Positions 26,723 to 37,900 of a stretch of DNA of 62,000 bases are shown here, piece after piece. The stretch's first letter is position 1; each line of letters begins with the position of its first letter. Origin of the DNA: Lachnospiraceae bacterium (GTDB lineage: Bacteria > Bacillota > Clostridia > Lachnospirales > Lachnospiraceae); the NCBI GenBank assembly GCA_029062895.1, contig JAIDPF010000070.1, positions 1 to 62,000 of the forward strand, in the 5' to 3' direction. The translations under genes were made by a program, and so were the position numbers. Below the pieces are notes generated by a model. The model ran no database searches. It saw only the letters and a program-made list of their open reading frames with translations, and was not told the DNA's origin.

Positions 26723-27631
26723 ATGGCAGAAGATAAGAGCAAGACGGTAATTGTAAAAGCACGTGCAAAGGCGTTTCTTACCTCTCAACCAGAAGAAAAC
26801 GATCCATTGACTGCGGTAACAGTACACAAAAGAACAGTGTCCAAGCTGCAGAAATCAACGCCTAGCGCAGCAGAAATTGCTGCGGCAATCCGTAAAGGAG
26901 AGGTTTCAGAGGCTGTAAAGAATACATCTGTGGATTCTGCTGCGGACGCGAAGAAATCTACAGTAGTTGTTGTTATGAGACAGGAATCAGTAATTAATAG
27001 AAAGAATAAATTGACGGAGGACGGCAGAGTGAAGAAGATACCTGCATGTAAGATGGCGGAACCAATGAAGAGACCGGCAGATGATACACTGATTATTAGC
27101 GGCAGAGTGGTCGCTGCAAGCAAGAAGATTCAGACACCGGTAATGGCGGTTGCGCCTACTATAGTGAAAGCAGCAAAACCGGAACCGGAGAAAACTGTAG
27201 AAAAGCCGACAGCAAAACCTGCGGTTAAGAAAGCGGAACCAAAGAAGGCAGCGGCAAAGCCGACAGCAAAACCTGTGGTTAAGAAAGCAGAGCCGAAGAA
27301 GGCAGCAGCAAAGCCGACAGCAAAACCTGCGGTTAAGAAAGCGGAGCCGAAGAAGACCGCAGCAAAGTCTGCGGTTAAGAAAGCGGAACCGAAGAAGGCA
27401 GCGGCAAAACCGACAGCAAAGAAGACTGCAATCGTACAGAATACTTATATTCAGTATCAGAATGAAACCTATAAGGAAGCAGATCTGGTTGCTCTGGCAG
27501 AAAAACTCTGGACAAAAGACATGAAGAGGAAAGCTGCTGATCTGAAATCCTTGGAGCTTTATGTTAAGCCTCAGGAAAGAATGGCATACTGTGTATTTAA
27601 TAAAAAAGAGACAGGTTCTTTTGCAATCTGA
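26723..27631 (+). CDS. DUF6465 protein with histone H1-like Lys/Ala/Pro repeats
   Basis: The N-terminal ~150 residues are basic and poorly structured. Residues ~150-235 are at least four tandem repeats of the type KPTAKPAVKKAEPKKAA, like eukaryotic H1 tails and bacterial HctB/HC2-like proteins. The C-terminal ~65 residues (IQYQNETYKEADLVALAEKLW ... LELYVKPQERMAYCVFN) match the small DUF6465 domain. AAAGGAG precedes the ATG at 26723. Nucleic-acid binding is likely from composition, not shown. The repeat units are near-identical at DNA level, so their number may vary between strains. Confidence 0.8.
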   Translation: MAEDKSKTVIVKARAKAFLTSQPEENDPLTAVTVHKRTVSKLQKSTPSAAEIAAAIRKGEVSEAVKNTSVDSAADAKKSTVVVVMRQESVINRKNKLTEDGRVKKIPACKMAEPMKRPADDTLIISGRVVAASKKIQTPVMAVAPTIVKAAKPEPEKTVEKPTAKPAVKKAEPKKAAAKPTAKPVVKKAEPKKAAAKPTAKPAVKKAEPKKTAAKSAVKKAEPKKAAAKPTAKKTAIVQNTYIQYQNETYKEADLVALAEKLWTKDMKRKAADLKSLELYVKPQERMAYCVFNKKETGSFAI

Positions 27632-27663
27632 TTATAGAAAAATAGAATTGTTGATGAAAAAGT

Positions 27664-27698
27664 AAGAGGCAGACCAAAGTGTCTGCTTCTTTTATTTT
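27664..27698. terminator. Bidirectional terminator
   Basis: Stem AAGAGGCAGAC / GTCTGCTTCTT with a 6-base loop and a T-rich tail, between the convergent DUF6465 and acyltransferase genes; it overlaps the latter's stop codon. Confidence 0.75.
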
Positions 27699-28918
27699 GC
27701 TGTGGCAGAAGTTTGTTGACTGTTGAAAAGTTTTCTGCATACCCAGTCTCCCAACCGCTCTACTGTATAATAGCAGGCAAGAGATAGTGGAATCAGCAGG
27801 GAAAATAATATCAGATAGGTGAGGATTCCTGCGCAGGAATAATTGCCCATTAGGTCATTTGTTTGATGCATGATAAAATATCCCAGATGTTCTAGAAGCA
27901 TGCTGTGTACCAGATAGATACTGAAAGAAATCTTTCCCAGAAATAGAAAGGGCTTTGTAGAAAAGAAATCAGCCAGTCCCTTTAACAGGAAAAAGGATGC
28001 CAACAGACAGGCAGCGGCGACGCTGTGGATCAGTTCATAAGCATCGGGGTCGCGGAACGCATAGGCATTAAAGATGCGATAGATGTTTTCCGGCTTGACG
28101 TAGGAAGGATATGCTCCGAGAAATAATCCTGCCAGCAGCAGAAGTATCCCTGCGGCGAATCGTAAGATTTTATTATGTATCAGTAATGCCATAAGTTTGT
28201 TAAGGATTCCGTGGTCCGAGGTCTCCTGCAAAGCTGTTCTGCAATGATACAGATAGCAGATCATCACTCCGAAGACGATGCCCGCGTAATAATGGTTTAG
28301 GATGCCGAGGACAGCAGCTAAGAACAAATGAATCAAGGGAGTCCATCTGTTTTTGAGTGGAGTTGCAAGGGCAATCAGTATAGCGAGGTAGGAGCCAAAT
28401 AACAGATAATGCAGCATCCAGAAGGGCCCCTGTACTGAAGAGTCTACGAAAATCCACATATGAACGACAGCGTGATACAGGAAATTGAGAAAAGAACAGT
28501 CATTGACTTTTCCTAAATAATTCAGACCGGTAAGCGTCAGCAGGTCCCTCAGGAAATAGCTGAATATACCGATCAAAGCTGCCGGAATCATCAGACGAAG
28601 ATACCTTTTTAACAAGGTCGTCGATAAGGTCTCAAATACAGGTATCAAAGCTTCATAGGAGGTTTTCAACTGAAATATTTTATTGCTGACTAAAAAAGCT
28701 GAAATCACCAGAAACAGACATACCCAGAAGTTCCCGTTGACAAAAAAGGAAAAGGGCTCCACAGACAGCGCGGCATCGAATCCGGATGCCGTCATAACGG
28801 CGGCTTCCGCGCCAAAATAACTTGCCGGAAAGAAGGAAAGAAAAAAATGGTGCGTAAATACACCAAGGCATGCAAATCCCCTTAACCCGTCAAGAAATGT
28901 GATCCGTTCTTTTTTCAT
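27692..28918 (-). CDS. Acyltransferase family 3 membrane protein
   Basis: Integral membrane O-acyltransferase that moves acyl groups onto surface sugars or lipids. Conserved N-terminus ITFLDGLRGFACLGVFTHHFF with the catalytic-type His, about ten transmembrane helices, and LGKISFSIYLVHSMLL toward the C-terminus. The start at 28918 (MKKERITFLDG) has GGAGG upstream; the frame extends to 28969. 408 residues, a normal length. Substrate unknown. Confidence 0.92.
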   Translation of the reverse strand: MKKERITFLDGLRGFACLGVFTHHFFLSFFPASYFGAEAAVMTASGFDAALSVEPFSFFVNGNFWVCLFLVISAFLVSNKIFQLKTSYEALIPVFETLSTTLLKRYLRLMIPAALIGIFSYFLRDLLTLTGLNYLGKVNDCSFLNFLYHAVVHMWIFVDSSVQGPFWMLHYLLFGSYLAILIALATPLKNRWTPLIHLFLAAVLGILNHYYAGIVFGVMICYLYHCRTALQETSDHGILNKLMALLIHNKILRFAAGILLLLAGLFLGAYPSYVKPENIYRIFNAYAFRDPDAYELIHSVAAACLLASFFLLKGLADFFSTKPFLFLGKISFSIYLVHSMLLEHLGYFIMHQTNDLMGNYSCAGILTYLILFSLLIPLSLACYYTVERLGDWVCRKLFNSQQTSATAK

Positions 28919-29086
28919 CTTAGGTAGTTCCTCCGGTTTAAATTCTACATTATTATATAGCCGCCGCAAAGATTAATCAACAAAATCAAATCGTTGCCTT
29001 ATGGCGCAAAACAATGCTGATGCGAAAGATTGGATCAAAAATCCCATTATTTTGAAAATATTATCTAAAAAATGAGCAAAATAATG

Positions 29087-29115
29087 TTGACAATAAACAA
29101 AGGTAGTGTTATTTT
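29087..29115 (+). promoter_or_regulatory. Heat-shock operon promoter
   Basis: -35 TTGACA (29087-29092), 17 bp spacer, -10 TATTTT (29110-29115), immediately upstream of the CIRCE element. Confidence 0.75.
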
Positions 29116-29129
29116 AGGATATAGAGATA

Positions 29130-29156
29130 TTAGCACTCTAATTAAATGAGTGCTAA
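29130..29156 (+). promoter_or_regulatory. CIRCE operator (HrcA binding site)
   Basis: Perfect TTAGCACTC-N9-GAGTGCTAA. It sits just downstream of the expected transcription start, so HrcA would block its own operon. Confidence 0.98.
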
Positions 29157-29237
29157 CAAACAAAAAACAGGAAGCTGATAACACAAGACAGGATTTCAGA
29201 AGCGGAAAGAGATCATAAAACAGAAGGGAGAGCTGCA

Positions 29238-30272
29238 ATGGATTTAGATGATCGGAAAATAAAGATTCTTTATGCAGTGATCCGTAATTATCTTGAAACG
29301 GGCGAGCCGGTGGGCAGCAGGACGATTTCTAAATATACAGACTTGAACTTAAGTTCCGCGACGATCCGTAATGAGATGTCAGATCTGGAGGAACTGGGAT
29401 ATATCATCCAGCCTCATACCTCTGCAGGCAGGATCCCGACAGACAAAGCATATAGGCTTTATGTCGATACGATCATGGAAGAGAAAGATCGTGAGATCTC
29501 GGAACTGAAGGGGATGCTTGTCGAGACAGAAGGCAAGATGGATCGCGTATTAAAAAATGTGGCGAAGCTGCTGGCGTCCAACACCAATTATGCAAGCGTC
29601 GTATCCGCACCCCAGTATCAGCGTAATAAACTTAAGTTTATCCAGCTTTCCAAGGTAGATAGCAATCAGATCCTTGCAGTGATCGTGGTAGAGGGCAATG
29701 TCATCAAAAATAATATCATACAGGTGACGGAACCGCTGAACGAGGAAACGATCCTGAAATTAAACATTTTGTTGAATACAAACCTAAATGGGTTATCCAT
29801 AGATGAGATCAATCTTGCAATGATTTCCACATTGAAGCAGCAGGCGGGGATTCATAGCAATATTGTAGGGGAAGTGATCGACGCAGTCGCGGAGGCGATC
29901 AAGGCAGATGAAGATCTGCAGATCTATACCAGCGGTGCCAATAATATTTTAAAATATCCGGAGCTGGCGGATCATCAAAGAGCGGGTGAATTGATCACCA
30001 CATTTGAAGAGAAAGAGATGCTGGCAAAACTGGCGGCGAAAAGTATTGAAGACGAGAGCGATACGGGTATTCAGGTTTATATCGGTGAAGAATCGCCGAT
30101 TCAGTCCATGAAAGACTGCAGCGTTGTGACAGCAACTTATGATCTTGGGCAGGGAATGAAGGGAAGCATCGCGGTAGTCGGACCGAAACGTATGGATTAT
30201 GAAAAGGTGGTGGGTACGCTGCGGACGATGATGACAGAACTGGAAAATATCTATGGAAAAGATAAAGCATGA
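29238..30272 (+). CDS. hrcA: Heat-inducible transcription repressor HrcA
   Basis: Repressor of the class I heat-shock genes; it binds CIRCE when kept folded by GroEL. The winged-helix N-terminus reads LDDRKIKILYAVIRNYLETGEPVGSRTISK and is followed by LSSATIRNEMSDLEELGYI and QPHTSAGRIPTDKAYR; the C-terminal domain has the usual DLGQGMKGSIAVVGPKRMDY. 344 residues, full length. AGAAGGGAGAGCTGCA precedes the ATG. First gene of hrcA-grpE-dnaK-dnaJ. Confidence 0.98.
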   Translation: MDLDDRKIKILYAVIRNYLETGEPVGSRTISKYTDLNLSSATIRNEMSDLEELGYIIQPHTSAGRIPTDKAYRLYVDTIMEEKDREISELKGMLVETEGKMDRVLKNVAKLLASNTNYASVVSAPQYQRNKLKFIQLSKVDSNQILAVIVVEGNVIKNNIIQVTEPLNEETILKLNILLNTNLNGLSIDEINLAMISTLKQQAGIHSNIVGEVIDAVAEAIKADEDLQIYTSGANNILKYPELADHQRAGELITTFEEKEMLAKLAAKSIEDESDTGIQVYIGEESPIQSMKDCSVVTATYDLGQGMKGSIAVVGPKRMDYEKVVGTLRTMMTELENIYGKDKA

Positions 30273-30291
30273 AATAGAAAGGAAGATAAAC

Positions 30292-31011
30292 ATGGCAGAC
30301 AGGGAGAAAGAACAATCAAAGAAAGATAAGGAAAAGGAAACGATGGAAACGGCTACAGAAGAAAATGAAGGAACAGTAAAGCCGGATGAAAAAGCTATAG
30401 AGGATTCCGCAGTGGAGGAAGCGTTTGTAGAAGATGAAGAATCAATAGTTTCAGAAGACGCAGAAGGAACGGCTGTCGCCCCGGAGGAGGAAGACTCTGA
30501 ACAGAATGGCGAAGAAGATCATACAGATAAGAAAGAAAAGAAGCGCCATTTTATAAAAACAGAGAAAAAAGAGGATAAATTAAAAGAACAGCTCAATGAG
30601 TTAAATGATAAGGTAGTCCGCCAGATGGCAGAATTTGACAACTACCGCAAGCGTACCGAGAAGGAAAAACAGGCGATGTTTGAAACCGGTGCCAAGAGCG
30701 TTATCGAAAAGCTCCTGCCGGTAGTTGATAATTTTGAACGGGGGCTGGCAGCTTTGGAAGAAGGCGCAGAAAGAACACCCTTTGAGGAGGGCGTGCTGAT
30801 GACTTACAAGCAGCTGATGGCGGAGTTGGAAAAATTGGATGTGAAGCCCCTGGATGCGGTGGGTAAGGAATTTGATCCGAATCTCCACAATGCGGTGATG
30901 CATGTGGATGATGAAAGCCTTGGGGAGAATATCGTGGTTGAGGAACTGCAGAAAGGTTATACTTATCGGGACAGCGTTGTACGGCACAGTATGGTGAAGG
31001 TAGCTAATTAA
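30292..31011 (+). CDS. grpE: Nucleotide exchange factor GrpE
   Basis: It releases ADP from DnaK. A long acidic, Glu-rich N-terminal part (to ~95) leads into the coiled coil and the conserved FDNYRKRTEKEKQAM, then LPVVDNFERGL and the beta domain GKEFDPNLHNAVMHV ... LQKGYTYRDSVVRHSMVKV. The start at 30292 has AAAGGAAG upstream; a start at 30253 would overlap hrcA. 239 residues; the acidic extension is longer than in E. coli, as usual in clostridia. Confidence 0.96.
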   Translation: MADREKEQSKKDKEKETMETATEENEGTVKPDEKAIEDSAVEEAFVEDEESIVSEDAEGTAVAPEEEDSEQNGEEDHTDKKEKKRHFIKTEKKEDKLKEQLNELNDKVVRQMAEFDNYRKRTEKEKQAMFETGAKSVIEKLLPVVDNFERGLAALEEGAERTPFEEGVLMTYKQLMAELEKLDVKPLDAVGKEFDPNLHNAVMHVDDESLGENIVVEELQKGYTYRDSVVRHSMVKVAN

Positions 31012-31089
31012 GTGATTTATCCGGTTTGTTTTCGGTCAGGAATCAGCCGGTTGAACAAATAAAAAATAAAATAATAATATATCAAATAG

Positions 31090-32982
<1,893 letters not shown>

Positions 32983-32987
32983 AAGAT

Positions 32988-33050
32988 CTCTTAGAGATAT
33001 AAATCAATCTCTTAGAAATATAATTCAATTTCTTAGAGATCTAAATCAAT
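32988..33050 (+). repeat. Three tandem 21 bp repeats after dnaK
   Basis: Three head-to-tail copies of a 21 bp unit (CTCTTAGAGATATAAATCAA type) at 32988-33008, 33009-33029 and 33030-33050, with two to three changes per copy. They begin six bases past the dnaK stop. The motif AATGTAAGATA also appears twice nearby (33051 and 33140). Confidence 0.85.
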
Positions 33051-33076
33051 AATGTAAGATAAAATAAAACTGTGGA

Positions 33077-33120
33077 ATCTGTCCGGGCATAATGTTCTGA
33101 CGAGCATTATGCCGGACATA
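33077..33120 (+). terminator. Strong hairpin between dnaK and dnaJ
   Basis: GTCCGGGCATAATG pairs with CATTATGCCGGAC (one bulged G) around a 10-base loop. No T run follows, so it is more likely an attenuator or RNA-stability element than a full terminator. Confidence 0.6.
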
Positions 33121-33172
33121 ATCTGCTTTATCATCATATAATGTAAGATAGGATAAAGGGAGAAGACAAACG

Positions 33173-34360
33173 GTGGCAGAAAAAAGAGATTATTACGAAG
33201 TTCTTGGTGTAGATAAAAACGCTGATGACGCGACAATTAAAAAGGCATACAGGAGTCTTGCCAAAAAATATCATCCGGATATGAATCCGGGAGATCAGGA
33301 AGCAGAAGTAAAGTTCAAAGAGGCGTCAGAGGCTTATGCTGTTCTTAGTGATGCGGAAAAGAGAAGACAGTATGATCAGTTTGGTCATGCAGCATTTGAA
33401 GGCGGCGGAGCAGGCGGCTTTGGTGGTTTTGATTTCTCCGGAGCTGATTTTTCTGATATTTTTGGAGATATTTTTGGGGATCTGTTTGGCGGAGGCAGAA
33501 GCCGTGGCAGAAGCAATGGCCCGATGAAAGGGGCAAATCTCCGTACCAAAGTAAACATGACTTTTGAGGAAGCTGTTTTTGGTGTCACAAAGGAGATCGA
33601 GATCAATGTTAAGGATCCCTGCCCTACCTGTAAGGGAAGCGGCGCAAAACCGGGTACAAATCCTGAGACCTGCTCAAAGTGCGGTGGTAAGGGACAGGTG
33701 GTATTTACACAGCAGTCATTTTTCGGTACGGTCAGAAATGTACAGACCTGTCCGGATTGCGGCGGAACAGGTAAAGTGATCAAGGAAAAATGTACTGACT
33801 GCCGGGGAACAGGATATGTTTCCATTCGTAAAAAATATTCGGTGGAATTTCCCGCCGGTGTGGATAATGGACAGTGCAAGCGTATGACCGGACTGGGTGA
33901 GCCGGGACAGAATGGCGGTCCGCGCGGCGATGTGCTGGTAGAAGCGGTAGTTTCCAGACATCCGGTATTCCAGAGGCAGGATCGGGATATCTTTTCAACA
34001 GTGCCTATGTCATTTGCAGTAGCCTGTCTGGGAGGAGAGATCATTATTGATACGGTAGACGGACCGGTAGTCTATGAAGTAAAACCGGGAACAGCAACCG
34101 ATACAAGGATCCGGTTGCGTGGCAAAGGTGTGCCTTCTCTGCGTGATCCTAAGAGCCGGGGAGATCATTATGTGACACTGGTGATACAGGTTCCTGCAAA
34201 ACTTTCCCATGAGGCGAAGGAATTGTTAAAGCAATTTGATCAAAAGACCGAAGATTCATTAAATGCTGCGGAGCGTTTCCGGGCGTCCCGTAATAACGAC
34301 AAAGATAATGATACCACAAGTGGCGGTGGAGGAAAGAAGAGAAGGAAGAAATTGTTTTAA
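33173..34360 (+). CDS. dnaJ: Chaperone protein DnaJ (Hsp40)
   Basis: Co-chaperone that stimulates DnaK ATPase. J domain [14 protein letters not shown] with HPD (YHPDMNPG), a Gly/Phe-rich stretch (~75-115), the four zinc repeats [24 protein letters not shown] and CTDCRGTG, and the C-terminal substrate domain with a Gly/Lys-rich end. It begins with GTG; GGGAGAAG is upstream. It is separated from dnaK by 190 bp with repeats and a hairpin, which may lower its expression. Confidence 0.97.
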   Translation: MAEKRDYYEVLGVDKNADDATIKKAYRSLAKKYHPDMNPGDQEAEVKFKEASEAYAVLSDAEKRRQYDQFGHAAFEGGGAGGFGGFDFSGADFSDIFGDIFGDLFGGGRSRGRSNGPMKGANLRTKVNMTFEEAVFGVTKEIEINVKDPCPTCKGSGAKPGTNPETCSKCGGKGQVVFTQQSFFGTVRNVQTCPDCGGTGKVIKEKCTDCRGTGYVSIRKKYSVEFPAGVDNGQCKRMTGLGEPGQNGGPRGDVLVEAVVSRHPVFQRQDRDIFSTVPMSFAVACLGGEIIIDTVDGPVVYEVKPGTATDTRIRLRGKGVPSLRDPKSRGDHYVTLVIQVPAKLSHEAKELLKQFDQKTEDSLNAAERFRASRNNDKDNDTTSGGGGKKRRKKLF

Positions 34361-34387
34361 AATGAAATTGAATAAGAGGCGTAATAA

Positions 34388-34432
34388 AAGCCATCTGACA
34401 CAGTTTGGAAAATGTGCCAGATGGCTTTTTTT
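34388..34432 (+). terminator. Terminator of the heat-shock operon
   Basis: AAGCCATCTG and CAGATGGCTT form a stem, extended inward by CACA/TGTG with a one-base bulge, followed by seven Ts. Confidence 0.92.
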
Positions 34433-34587
34433 GCTCGTCTTTTGTTTCAGTATTGATGAATATTAAGATGATGCCTATAATTGATATATTTTATCTTAAA
34501 ATATTTTCGCATAGTATAATTTTATATTTTTTGGAGATTGCAGTCGAGACGGGAATAGATTATAATACGGAACGGAAAGGAGCGATT

Positions 34588-35580
34588 ATGAAAAAAGTTT
34601 TAAGGATAACGGGAAAGTTTTTTTTGTGGGTGTTTGTGACGCTGATTCTTTTGCTGGCAGGTTTTTTGGTGATGATCTATCTGGTGTCCAAGGGACCTTC
34701 CCCGCAGATCAGGAATCTTTTCGTCACATCGGTGAGGGAGACCAGCGCAGCAGGATTTCTTGCGGATATCTTTCTGACGGAGCAGGAGGTACAGGATATC
34801 GTAGCTTCCAATGTCGTTGAGGTAGGGGAAATCAGTACGGATACGCAGCTTTTTGCTTTTGCGGAGACTCCCGTTGTGGAGGATGTGGAAAGCGCGGACA
34901 TTGAAATTGTGGATGTACAGGGCGCTCTTTATAGAGGAAAAATGATGATCATCCAAGATCCCTCGAGAGTGAAGGTGGGCATCTGTGATGAATTTGACGC
35001 AAACAAGGCGGGACTGACCCTGCTGGAGATCATGGATAAATATGATGCCATTGCGGGCATAAACGGCGGGCGGTACAATGACGATAACGGCTTCGGCAAG
35101 GGAGGACAGCCGGAAGGTATTGTATTCTCGGAGGGAGAGCTGGTGTACGGAAGCCTGAGTCAGACATACGACATTTACGGATTTGACAATAATAATGTGT
35201 TTATCTGTGGGAGGATGACTGGGCAGCAGGCGGTGGATATGGGCATTCGGGATGCGGTGACATTCGGTCCCGCTTTGGTGGTAAACGGCGAGGCGGTTAC
35301 CACGATCGGAACGGGGGGCGGATTAAATCCCCGGACGGCGATTGGTCAGCGGGCAGACGGCGCAGTACTTTTGCTGGTGATCGAAGGCAGGCAGACCGGT
35401 TCCCTGGGCGCAACCTATCTGGATCTGATAGAGATCATGCTGGATTTTGGGGCGGTCAATGCGGCGAATCTGGACGGAGGGATGTCTTCCTCTATGGCTT
35501 ACGAAGGGGAAGAAATTTTAAACAATTGTTCTATTAAAGGTGCAAGAGATATGCCCACGGCTTTTATAGTGGAAAGATAG
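34588..35580 (+). CDS. Phosphodiester glycosidase family protein (NAGPA-like), copy 2
   Basis: An N-terminal membrane anchor (residues ~8-30) is followed by a juxtamembrane region that parallels copy 1 (VSKGPSPQIRNLFVTSVRET; copy 1 has KGPSITARNTFVATMLET). The C-terminal domain keeps AGINGGRYND, NPRTAIGQRADGAVLLLV, GATYLDLIEIMLDFGAVNAANLDGGMSSSM and PTAFIV. The start at 34588 has GAAAGGAG five bases upstream; the frame extends to 34405. It is shorter than copy 1 because the Ser/Thr linker is missing. Extracytoplasmic, probably acting on a sugar-phosphate polymer. Confidence 0.9.
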   Translation: MKKVLRITGKFFLWVFVTLILLLAGFLVMIYLVSKGPSPQIRNLFVTSVRETSAAGFLADIFLTEQEVQDIVASNVVEVGEISTDTQLFAFAETPVVEDVESADIEIVDVQGALYRGKMMIIQDPSRVKVGICDEFDANKAGLTLLEIMDKYDAIAGINGGRYNDDNGFGKGGQPEGIVFSEGELVYGSLSQTYDIYGFDNNNVFICGRMTGQQAVDMGIRDAVTFGPALVVNGEAVTTIGTGGGLNPRTAIGQRADGAVLLLVIEGRQTGSLGATYLDLIEIMLDFGAVNAANLDGGMSSSMAYEGEEILNNCSIKGARDMPTAFIVER

Positions 35581-35586
35581 GTGACA

Positions 35587-36687
35587 ATGATGAAAACGAA
35601 AAAAAAGATCAAAAGATATTGGATATTTTTGATTATCTGGAGTGTTTTACTGACGGTTGTTTTGGCGGTGGCTCTGGTACGGTTTTATAGATTTTTGGGG
35701 GATTACCAGACGGTATTCGAGGAGACGCGTCCGGTGCTGTATCAACAAAACGAGGTGATGACAGTATTTGAAACCGGGGATGCGAAACAGATTCTGAATT
35801 TGGCTGATCCGGTGGAGTTGGGACCTTTTGAGAGCAGAGAAAATTTTGTGGATTTTTTAAATGACTACCTGTCGGGGAAGGAAATAGGATTTGGAACCAA
35901 AGAGGGAGAGCATATTGAGGAGAGACCGGTGTATGTGGTGACGGTTGACGGGATGCCTTTTGCGAAGGTGCGGCTGAGGAAAGGGAGTGAGACAACAGCT
36001 TATGGGCTGCCGCTCTGGGAGACGGACAGTGTCGAGCTGCTGCTGCAGACGACAAAGGAATATGAGCTGATTGCTCCGTCTACTGTATCAGTGACAGTAA
36101 ACGGGATTGCCGTGACGGAAGCGGCGTTGGAGGAAAGTGGTATTCGCGGAACTGCGGAGAACTATACGGAGACCTATGTGCAGATCCCTTCTTATAATCG
36201 GTACAGTCTGGGAGCGTTTTACGGTGAGCCCGTGGTTTCCGGCATCAATGCCGCCGGAGAGCCTGTGGATATCAGCTATGATGAGCGGGAGCACTGCTAT
36301 CAGGCGGCTTTTGGAGGAGACGCGGACATGCAGAGCATGGTGGAGGACTATGTGTTACAGATGGCGGAGGATTATGCCATGTATATCTCCAACGATGCGG
36401 CATACAATGCGCTGGATAAGTATTTTCCCCAAGGGTCCGAGTTACTGGCAGGCATTAAGAGAAATACGAGGGAATGGTTTGACGCTCACCAGAGACCGGA
36501 AATTCAAAATCAGAAGATAACAGAATTTATCGTGTATTCGGAGGATGCCTTTTCTGCCCAAGTGTATCTGGAGCAGTATATGTATGTTCCCTATTCTCAA
36601 AAAACAGAGGTGGTGGTCACGGATCTTCACATTTATTTTGTCAGGATAGACGGAGAATGGAAGGTGTCAGGGATCGCTTTTGAGTAG
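35587..36687 (+). CDS. Membrane-anchored extracellular protein, paralogue of the 6.4 kb gene
   Basis: Function not known. One transmembrane segment (residues ~11-33) then ~330 extracellular residues. Shared with the protein at 6401-7528: FETGDA/FETLE near the front, TVSVTVNGIAVTEAAL against TVKINNIPLTDAYI, a closing DLHIYFVRIDGEWKVSGI against NVYYFVLQNGSWLIADI, and the location directly after a phosphodiester glycosidase gene. The glycosidase stop is six bases from this ATG. The paired conservation implies the two proteins work together at the surface. Confidence 0.75.
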   Translation: MMKTKKKIKRYWIFLIIWSVLLTVVLAVALVRFYRFLGDYQTVFEETRPVLYQQNEVMTVFETGDAKQILNLADPVELGPFESRENFVDFLNDYLSGKEIGFGTKEGEHIEERPVYVVTVDGMPFAKVRLRKGSETTAYGLPLWETDSVELLLQTTKEYELIAPSTVSVTVNGIAVTEAALEESGIRGTAENYTETYVQIPSYNRYSLGAFYGEPVVSGINAAGEPVDISYDEREHCYQAAFGGDADMQSMVEDYVLQMAEDYAMYISNDAAYNALDKYFPQGSELLAGIKRNTREWFDAHQRPEIQNQKITEFIVYSEDAFSAQVYLEQYMYVPYSQKTEVVVTDLHIYFVRIDGEWKVSGIAFE

Positions 36688-36933
36688 CGGTGCGGAGGAA
36701 CTTTCAATGTGTTGTTTCACTGATTCGGATATCGACAGAAACGGATTTCAATGCATAGGAATACAAGAACCGTTATATAGAAACCTTAAATATTACCTAT
36801 ATTGATTCAACCATCAGGTGAATTATTGTGCCATATTCTCTTACTGCGTTATGGAAATAACTATCCGATTATACTAAGATAAAGATATTACGACAAAGTA
36901 ATTGATTTATCAATCATGGGAAGGATGGTTAAA
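36688..36933. other. Intergenic stretch without clear features
   Basis: About 245 bp between the anchored-protein gene and the XRE-methyltransferase gene. An imperfect inverted repeat (TTGATTCAACC ... GGTGAATTA) lies near 36800-36826. I see no convincing promoter or terminator. Confidence 0.4.
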
Positions 36934-37785
36934 ATGGATAATCTGAAAACAGGGGAAGTAATTTGTAAAAGGCGCAAAGAACTGGGATTAACGCAAAATC
37001 AGCTGGCCAAGGTTCTCAACATATCATTTCAGGCAGTTTCCAAATGGGAAAACAACGCTGCGTATCCCGATATAGAAATGCTTCCGAAACTGGCGGCTGC
37101 CCTTCATACAACTGTAGATGCATTGCTTGGCTATGAAAGTGTTGTAACGGATTATGATAAACGCTATGATACGGAGGAGTATTACTGGGGACTTATGCCT
37201 AATGGTATCTGTTATGACATTATGAAAATTCTTCCGCCGGTCAGGCCTTATCATGTACTGGATATTGGCTGTGGCGAAGGTAAAGATGCAGTTTTCTTTG
37301 CAAAATGCGGTTATTCGGTAACTGCATTTGACATATCTGAACAAGGCGTTGAGAAAGCAAAGAAACTTGCGGAACATAACAATGTCAACGTGAATTTTTT
37401 TAAAGCCGACATATTTGATTATCGTCCCGATACGGAGTATGACATTATATTCAGCAGCGGAGTGCTGCACTTTATTCAGCAGATGGAACGAAGGGAATTT
37501 TGCGATAGCCTGAAAATACACACCGCGGAGGGCGGCATAAACGCATTGAATGTATTTATAAAAAAGCCTTTTATCATGCCTGCTCCGGACCGTATAGAGG
37601 AGGAAGAAAAAAGGGACCCATGGTATTCGGGAGAGTTATTCGGATATTATCATGACTGGTTATTCCATACCTGTAGGGAAGATATATTTGACTGTAATAG
37701 TGGCGGGATGCCTCATAAGCATTGTATGGATACACTTATTGCACAGAAAATGGAAGGAAGCGACATATGCGAAGCCAATATCTAG
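36934..37785 (+). CDS. XRE-type HTH domain fused to a SAM-dependent methyltransferase
   Basis: Residues 1-~68 are a canonical Cro/CI helix-turn-helix (ICKRRKELGLTQNQLAKVLNISFQAVSKWE). Residues ~95-250 are a class I methyltransferase with motif I VLDIGCGEGKDAVFFAKCGY and a later VLHFI, closest in style to TehB-type tellurite or thiol methyltransferases. The start at 36934 is chosen because GGGAAGG is nine bases upstream; two earlier in-frame ATGs overlap that site. Its AT-richer codon use and isolated position suggest acquired DNA. Target and substrate are unknown. Confidence 0.85.
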   Translation: MDNLKTGEVICKRRKELGLTQNQLAKVLNISFQAVSKWENNAAYPDIEMLPKLAAALHTTVDALLGYESVVTDYDKRYDTEEYYWGLMPNGICYDIMKILPPVRPYHVLDIGCGEGKDAVFFAKCGYSVTAFDISEQGVEKAKKLAEHNNVNVNFFKADIFDYRPDTEYDIIFSSGVLHFIQQMERREFCDSLKIHTAEGGINALNVFIKKPFIMPAPDRIEEEEKRDPWYSGELFGYYHDWLFHTCREDIFDCNSGGMPHKHCMDTLIAQKMEGSDICEANI

Positions 37786-37900
37786 CGGATGTCCCTAGCT
37801 TGTAAAAGCAGGTAAATTATGATAGTATAGTAAATACAATCAATGTGTTTGATGTTTCCATAGTTAATCGGAAAAGTAAAATTATCTTAGCGGGGGCAGC

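Noticed and set aside
33385-34044. 219-residue ORF on the minus strand opposite dnaJ.
   Set aside because: Proline-rich shadow of dnaJ codons; no RBS and no recognisable domain.
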